DNA of 10,533 nt from Geopsychrobacter sp. (GTDB lineage: Bacteria > Desulfobacterota > Desulfuromonadia > Desulfuromonadales > Geopsychrobacteraceae), in assembly GCA_021647445.1 (NCBI GenBank), contig JAKIUS010000019.1, positions 1 to 10,533 of the forward strand, read 5' to 3'. Below, in pieces: positions 6,018-10,533 of this stretch. The notes under the pieces are model-generated. The model searched no databases and was not told where the DNA came from. It saw nothing but the letters and a program-made list of their open reading frames with translations. Numbering within the stretch: the stretch's first letter is position 1; each line of letters begins with the position of its first letter. The translations under genes were made by a program, and so were the position numbers.

Positions 6018-7229
6018 GTGGACCAAACCACCATTGACATTAAAAATATGTACGAAGACTACCCCTACCCGGCAGGAGAACCCGACATGCGTGCCGGATT
6101 CGATGTGCGTCTGCTTCTGAGCTACGTTGAATCTGCTTGCGCCCCAACCAAACAACTGCATGCCTTGGATGCAGGTTGTGGCCGCGGACTGGGGTTAATC
6201 GGTGCCGCGGTGTTGCAACCAGAAGTCCGATTTCTCGGTGCCGACATCAACCAAGTCGGGCTTGCCGATGCACAGCACAATGCCGCAGCGCGCGGATTGA
6301 AAAATATCGGGCTTGTCCAGGCCGACCTTATGACCTTAGAGGGAATCGAGATCCCACCCGGAGGTTTCGATGTCATTTACTCTTCGGGAGTGCTGCATCA
6401 TCTGTCTGATCCCGCAACCGGCTTGAAAAATTTACGTCAGATTCTCGCCCCCCAGGGGGTAATTTCACTGATGCTCTACGGAAGCTACGGGCGCCAGGCG
6501 CTCTATCGACTGGTTGAGAGTATCGACCTGCTGGCCCCAAAGGAACAGAGTATCGGCCAACGCCTGCCCGCTGCCAGACTGCTGGCACAAGCTGCCGAGC
6601 AGACAATTTTTACCCAGAACTTCTGGAGCTCAACGGCCCAGGTCAATGAGGTTGAATTTGTCGACCGCTGCTTAAACGTCAACGAAACCAGCTATACCAT
6701 CGAAACCCTGTGTCAGTTGCTAGATAACGCTCAAATGAAAATTGTGCGTTGGACCGAACCTGATGATTGGTCGGTCAGCAAACTCTTCCACGACCAACAG
6801 TTACGCACGCAACTGAACAACCTAAGCCCCATGGCTCAATATCAGATCATCGAAAGACTCTTTGAACGCCCCAAACTTGAGCTGATTATCTGCAAGGCCG
6901 AACATAATCTGCGCGCGCATATCCCTGATCAAGAGTTAGATGATCACAATTTCGCCTTAAACCCAGAGATCTCCTTACTGGTTGAAAAGCGTAATCTTAA
7001 CCAATCTCAACGCATAGAATCCCTCTGCTACAAATTAAAGGCCCAGGAACCACAGAAAATTTCCGATCCACTGCTGGCACAAACCCTAATGCTGATCATC
7101 GATCAAACCACCAGCTTTAGCGGAAAGGAGCTGTTCTCTGCTCTGGCATCTCAGGGTGTCAGTCGCGAAGAAATGGTTCCGGTCTTAAGGACACTTTTTG
7201 AAAAAGAAATCCTCTTTTCCCCACATTAA
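6018..7229 (+). CDS. SAM-dependent methyltransferase (class I), flagellin modification locus
   Basis: A 403-residue cytoplasmic class I methyltransferase. GTG at 6018 is the start: AGGAG lies 7 bases upstream (6006-6010) and the reading frame begins DQTTIDIKNMYEDYPYP, a YPYP-containing N-terminus seen in related methyltransferases. The SAM-binding motif I is DAGCGRG (51-57), an acidic residue that would bind the ribose follows in GADIN, and the later motif SSGVLHHL (122-129) is typical of the Methyltransf_11/25-like fold. Beyond about residue 240 there is an extra C-terminal part of some 160 residues, helical in look, whose last ~80 residues could be a small winged-helix-like regulatory domain; I do not recognise it. 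Its place between fliC and a Maf gene suggests the substrate is flagellin or its glycan, but the sequence does not show which. Confidence 0.85.
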   Translation: MDQTTIDIKNMYEDYPYPAGEPDMRAGFDVRLLLSYVESACAPTKQLHALDAGCGRGLGLIGAAVLQPEVRFLGADINQVGLADAQHNAAARGLKNIGLVQADLMTLEGIEIPPGGFDVIYSSGVLHHLSDPATGLKNLRQILAPQGVISLMLYGSYGRQALYRLVESIDLLAPKEQSIGQRLPAARLLAQAAEQTIFTQNFWSSTAQVNEVEFVDRCLNVNETSYTIETLCQLLDNAQMKIVRWTEPDDWSVSKLFHDQQLRTQLNNLSPMAQYQIIERLFERPKLELIICKAEHNLRAHIPDQELDDHNFALNPEISLLVEKRNLNQSQRIESLCYKLKAQEPQKISDPLLAQTLMLIIDQTTSFSGKELFSALASQGVSREEMVPVLRTLFEKEILFSPH

Positions 7230-7299
7230 AAAGGTATACTACCGACATCATTATCAAATTAAGATCATCCCCCTAAGCCCCATGATGAAGTTTAGCGAA

Positions 7300-9036
7300 A
7301 TGAATCAAGCCAGACCTGCACACCCCATTCATATTCACCCTGAACGTGCCGTTGCCTTTATCGTCGCGCGTCTCTCTTCATCTCGCTTTGCGGCCAAGCA
7401 ATTACAAAAAATCGGCGGGCGATCAATTTTAAGCTGGATTATCGATAGTCTGCGCCAGTGCCACAAACTCGATGAAATTGTCATTGCCACGGTCAACGAA
7501 GCGGCCAATATCCCCCTGCGCGAGCTGGCAGCTCAAGAAGGCCTGCCCTGTTTCTGGTATGAGGGTGAAATCGATCATGTCACCACGCGCCTGCGCAAGG
7601 CCGCAGAAAAGCATAGCGCCGACATCTGTCTGCTGATCAGTGCAGATTGCCCTCTAATCTACGCACCTGCGATTGATCAGCTCATCAGCGAACTGCGCGC
7701 AGCACCAGAGGCCGATCATCTGAGCATTCTCCCCAATGGAAACGGACAACTTCCGGCACTCGAAGGGGTCCAGGTTGCACGTCTTAGCGCCTGGCAACGC
7801 GCCGATGATCTGGCAGATCGTCCAGAGCTCAAAGAACATCAATTTCCGCTGATCTGGCTGAAACCTGAACTATTCCAGGCTCAGACATGTCGACTGGCAG
7901 CAAACCTTTATGCACCGGCCCAACGTTTTTCGGTCGATACCCATGCCGATCTTGACTTCATGATCGAGCTACATGACCGGCTAGAAAAACAGGAACGCCC
8001 CTTCAACCTGCCCGAAGTGCTGAACTTAATGAAACAGGATCCAGACCTGGCGATGATCAATGCACATGTCCATCAACGCCGACTGGTTGAACCTGATCAC
8101 AAAGCCCTGTTTATCGTCGACTGCGGAACCCCATTTGGCTGTGGCCACCTGATGCGCTCGCTGGAACTGGCCGACCAACTGACCGAACGCTGCGGCTGGC
8201 CGGTGACTTTCATGATTGATGACGAAAAAACCGCAGATCTGCTGCAAAAACGCGGACGATCTTTTGTCTGGGGGGCCTTCGCTCGCCAAGCTAAATCAAC
8301 CCGTAACCATGTAACAACCCACATCAACGAACACTCCAGCTCCTACAGTCTGCTGCTCATCGACATTTTTGACCAGCGCGGCCCCGAGCCTGGCTGGCGC
8401 AAAAAGCTTCCAGGCGCTACGCCGATTTCCGTTATGGACAATCGACGAGATTGGGCGGCAGAAGCCGATCTGATCATCACTCCGGGGGTCACGGCGGCCC
8501 CGTTGTCCCCGGCTTTTTCGCGTACTAAAATTACGCATATCTGCGGAGCAGAAAATATCATTTTGCGGCGCGAGATCCGCCGAGCCAGGGCGAAATCCTA
8601 TGCAAAAAACCTCGACCTGCTTGTCTATCTTCACGACCCGCAGAAAATAGCATCCATAAAAAAATTCGCAACTGACAACCAGTTGCGTTGTACTATTCTG
8701 GATAGTTTCACTAAGGAGATGCCCCGCCTCATGGCGCAGGCTCATTTCTTTATCAGCGGTTTCGGAATCAGCTTTTACGAAGCACTGGTTCTTAACACCA
8801 CGCCGGTATGTTGGCCGGACTCGAACGCCCACCGCAATGATGCCCTGAATTTTTATCGGCATTTCAACCTGCCGGACTGCCTGCTGGCAAGTGCCGCCGA
8901 CCTTGAGCAGCGGCTGCTCCCCCTGATCAAAGGACCAACACCACCCAGACCACAAATAAGCGATGGCACCCCGAGGCTAGTGAACAGGCTGGCCAGACTC
9001 GTTGCAAAACAGATCGCAGCGGAGGAAGAACGATGA
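7300..9036 (+). CDS. Fused SpsF-like nucleotidyltransferase and SpsG/PseG-like protein
   Basis: A two-domain protein, 578 residues from ATG 7300. Residues 16-240 resemble SpsF/CMP-nonulosonate cytidylyltransferases: VARLSSSRFAAKQ (22-34, the nucleotide-binding RxxSxR...K loop), and SADCPL (114-119) with metal-binding Asp116. Residues 268-575 resemble SpsG/PseG UDP-sugar hydrolases: GCGHLMR (280-286) keeps the catalytic-type His283, and SGFGISFYEA (486-495) matches the UDP-binding loop with Glu494. Together they suggest synthesis of an activated nonulosonate-type sugar (pseudaminic- or legionaminic-like) for flagellin. The start is uncertain: ATGs at 7282, 7285 and 7300 have only weak upstream signals, while TTG 7198 has AAGGA 6 bases before it but would overlap the methyltransferase by 32 bases and add a basic extension outside the domain. 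The stop overlaps the next ATG (ATGA). Confidence 0.85.
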   Translation: MNQARPAHPIHIHPERAVAFIVARLSSSRFAAKQLQKIGGRSILSWIIDSLRQCHKLDEIVIATVNEAANIPLRELAAQEGLPCFWYEGEIDHVTTRLRKAAEKHSADICLLISADCPLIYAPAIDQLISELRAAPEADHLSILPNGNGQLPALEGVQVARLSAWQRADDLADRPELKEHQFPLIWLKPELFQAQTCRLAANLYAPAQRFSVDTHADLDFMIELHDRLEKQERPFNLPEVLNLMKQDPDLAMINAHVHQRRLVEPDHKALFIVDCGTPFGCGHLMRSLELADQLTERCGWPVTFMIDDEKTADLLQKRGRSFVWGAFARQAKSTRNHVTTHINEHSSSYSLLLIDIFDQRGPEPGWRKKLPGATPISVMDNRRDWAAEADLIITPGVTAAPLSPAFSRTKITHICGAENIILRREIRRARAKSYAKNLDLLVYLHDPQKIASIKKFATDNQLRCTILDSFTKEMPRLMAQAHFFISGFGISFYEALVLNTTPVCWPDSNAHRNDALNFYRHFNLPDCLLASAADLEQRLLPLIKGPTPPRPQISDGTPRLVNRLARLVAKQIAAEEER

Positions 9037-9146
9037 TGCCAGAAGTTCTGGGCAAGGACCTAGGCACCGTCCCCTTTATTCGAAGCTCCAAAAACTTACG
9101 CCAAATCCGCGTTGCCAATGATAAAATCATCCAAATCGAAGACTAA
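9033..9146 (+). CDS. Small coupled gene, 37 residues, unknown function
   Basis: A 37-residue product I do not recognise. ATG 9033 overlaps the TGA of the preceding fusion gene (ATGA), and a textbook GGAGGA lies at 9021-9026, 6 bases upstream; a second ATG follows at once. The product runs MMPEVLGKDLGTVPFIRSS and ends in KIIQIED, with no membrane segment, signal peptide or Cys. A short beta-like stretch (IRVAND then KIIQIED) closes it. The next gene begins 20 bases downstream. The coupling and the strong ribosome binding site argue that it is translated. It could also be a relic of a longer gene, or a leader that couples translation to Maf. Confidence 0.6.
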   Translation: MMPEVLGKDLGTVPFIRSSKNLRQIRVANDKIIQIED

Positions 9147-9166
9147 TTTCTGCACCAGGAGTTCCC

Positions 9167-10447
9167 TTGCTGCAACGCCATCTCACAATTATTCGCAATC
9201 GCTGGCCAAGGGTTGCCCACACATTGGAAAAGGCACCCCCCTGCGGTTTCCAGGAAACTTGCGACACAAAGGTCGCAACGTTAGTGATTGATGGTCTTCA
9301 TCTCGGCAGCGCCTACAACCCGCGAGCAGAAGCCGAAATACAGGCGGACCTCATTCCACCAGAGTGTCCAACGGCCTGGATTTACGGTTTGGGTAACGGA
9401 GAATTACCCACGACTCTTCTCCAGCAACACAAGATGTTGCACACGCTTCATGTCATCATCATGAATCCGGCGGTGGCACTGGCTTCGCTCAGCTTTTTCA
9501 ATCATGATTACTGGCTTCGCGATCCCAGAATCCAACTTTCGATCGCTGCAGACCAGCAGGCACAGACACCGCTGGTTGCGATCCCGCCCTGTCTTGAGCT
9601 GGCATCTGAAGAATCCGCGCGCCTGCGTGATCTGGTTGCCCTTGAACTTGAATCCCCCTTCCTGCGGCAACAACACAGCACACTTAATCCCGAGGTCAGG
9701 GATCGCATCGCATCAAACAAAAAATTTGTCGAGATTGACGGAGATGTGCAGAGTCTTTTTAAAACCCGTCCGCAAGGGCGCGTCATAATTGCTGGGGCAG
9801 GGCCATCTCTGGGCCTGAACATCGAACAACTCAGGACAGAACGAAAATCAGCGACCCTGATTGCGGTCAATTCATCACTCAAACCACTAATGCTGGCCGG
9901 CATCACCCCGGATATCGTCGTCACAATCGACGACAACCCAAAGATCCTCTCATGCTTTCAAGGCTTTGATCTAAAGCCGCTAAAATCGATCCCACTGGTC
10001 TACTTTCCACGTGTCCCACAAACAGTTTTAAGGGTCTGGCCAGGGCCACGGCTGGCGGCGTATACAGAGCATTCCAGCTATACCGACATCGCGCAACAGC
10101 TCCCACGTGGTAAACTTTTCTCATCGGGTTCGGTTCTCCATTCAGCCGTCGATCTAGCCGTCCAAATGGGCGCTGCAGAGATCATCCTTTTTGGTGCCGA
10201 TCTGGCGTTTCCCGGAGGGCAGAAATACACACCGGGCGCGGGTTGGCAAGAACTTGAAATTTCACGACGCAGACAATGGGTCTTAGATGGGCAGGGACAA
10301 AAAGTTGAAACCATCCCCTGTTTTCGCGGTTATCTGAGGGATCTTGAAGACTATATCGCCCGGCAGACCGAGGTCCTTTTTTATAATTGCAGTCTGCAGG
10401 GTGCACATATTCGCGGAACCCAACTTTGGCAAAAGGAACCGGGATGA
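9167..10447 (+). CDS. Maf-type motility accessory protein (DUF115, MptE-like)
   Basis: A 426-residue protein of the motility accessory factor (Maf) family, which in Campylobacter, Helicobacter, Aeromonas and others is required for putting nonulosonate sugars on flagellin. The start is TTG 9167: AGGAG (9157-9161) is 5 bases upstream, and no nearby ATG fits as well. The N-terminal ~190 residues are variable. The DUF115 core begins with VIIAGAGPSLGLNIEQL (206-222), then SSLKPLMLAGITPDIVVTIDD, and continues to GSVLHSAVDLAVQMGAAEII and FGADLAF (342-348), which are the conserved blocks of MptE-like proteins. The gene's position after the SpsF/SpsG fusion supports a role as the flagellin glycosyltransferase or its helper. 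Its stop overlaps the next start (ATGA), so the operon continues to the right. Confidence 0.9.
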   Translation: MLQRHLTIIRNRWPRVAHTLEKAPPCGFQETCDTKVATLVIDGLHLGSAYNPRAEAEIQADLIPPECPTAWIYGLGNGELPTTLLQQHKMLHTLHVIIMNPAVALASLSFFNHDYWLRDPRIQLSIAADQQAQTPLVAIPPCLELASEESARLRDLVALELESPFLRQQHSTLNPEVRDRIASNKKFVEIDGDVQSLFKTRPQGRVIIAGAGPSLGLNIEQLRTERKSATLIAVNSSLKPLMLAGITPDIVVTIDDNPKILSCFQGFDLKPLKSIPLVYFPRVPQTVLRVWPGPRLAAYTEHSSYTDIAQQLPRGKLFSSGSVLHSAVDLAVQMGAAEIILFGADLAFPGGQKYTPGAGWQELEISRRRQWVLDGQGQKVETIPCFRGYLRDLEDYIARQTEVLFYNCSLQGAHIRGTQLWQKEPG

Positions 10448-10533
10448 GCACAGTACAACTCATCAACGCCTTACAAGAGACCGCCAGAGCCTTTCGTCAG
10501 GGACAGGAGGAAACGGCCAGCCAGGACCTGAAC
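10444..10533 (+). CDS. Start of a further gene, cut by the window edge
   Basis: An open frame from ATG 10444, overlapping the TGA of the Maf gene (ATGA), that runs without a stop to the last base (30 codons seen). AAAGGA lies about 10 bases upstream inside the Maf gene's end. The visible part, MSTVQLINALQETARAFRQG and ten further polar residues, looks helical. It belongs to the same operon as Maf by coupling. Too little is visible to name a family. Confidence 0.7.
   Translation, partial: MSTVQLINALQETARAFRQGQEETASQDLN

Noticed and set aside
7235..7240. TATACT as a -10 box for the SpsF/SpsG fusion gene
   Set aside because: No acceptable -35 box lies 16-18 bases upstream, so a separate promoter is not supported; a read-through operon from the methyltransferase is simpler.
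8296..8955. Minus-strand frame of 219 codons inside the SpsF/SpsG fusion
   Set aside because: It is a shadow of the plus-strand gene with recognisable domains; no ribosome binding site or known family pattern.

Overview
This window is a chromosomal block of late flagellar genes joined to a flagellin-modification (glycosylation) gene set, from a Gram-negative motile bacterium. Several things suggest a relative of the Desulfuromonas/Geobacter/Pelobacter group (Desulfobacterota): roughly even base composition by eye, a compact flagellin-FlaG-FliD-FliS-PilZ gene order, a c-di-GMP synthase next door, and sigma-54-like and sigma-28-like promoter sequences. This placement is inference from style and gene order, because there is no rRNA or other phylogenetic marker here.

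Layout. Positions 1-261 are a regulatory region with a good sigma-54-like site, a good sigma-28-like site and three AAGAGC repeats. They lie in front of a plus-strand diguanylate cyclase gene (262-1248) whose receiver domain has lost its phosphorylation residues. A bidirectional terminator (1250-1286) separates it from the convergent minus-strand run. That run, read right to left in transcription order, is fliC (flagellin), flaG, fliD (filament cap), fliS (flagellin chaperone), a small FliT-like helical protein, and a PilZ-domain c-di-GMP receptor. A 166-bp near-palindromic repeat element lies between the FliT-like gene and the PilZ gene. A strong hairpin sits between fliC and flaG. A 260-bp divergent intergenic region (5758-6017) carries sigma-28-like sites facing both ways.

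Right of it, on the plus strand, is a modification module: a SAM-dependent methyltransferase, a fused SpsF-like nucleotidyltransferase plus SpsG/PseG-like protein, a 37-codon small gene with an excellent ribosome binding site, a Maf-type (DUF115/MptE-like) motility accessory protein, and the first 30 codons of another gene that runs off the window. The last four are tightly spaced or overlap by ATGA, so they are probably translated as one operon.

How it fits together. FliC is exported with FliS as chaperone, capped by FliD, and probably decorated with a nonulosonate-type sugar. The SpsF/SpsG fusion would help make the activated sugar, Maf would transfer it, and the methyltransferase may trim or methylate it. 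The GGDEF enzyme and the PilZ receptor are a likely c-di-GMP output pair acting on motility. Most of the window is a recognisable flagellar locus. The less ordinary parts are the palindromic element, the domain fusion, the small coupled gene, the pseudo-receiver on the cyclase and the shared promoter geometry.
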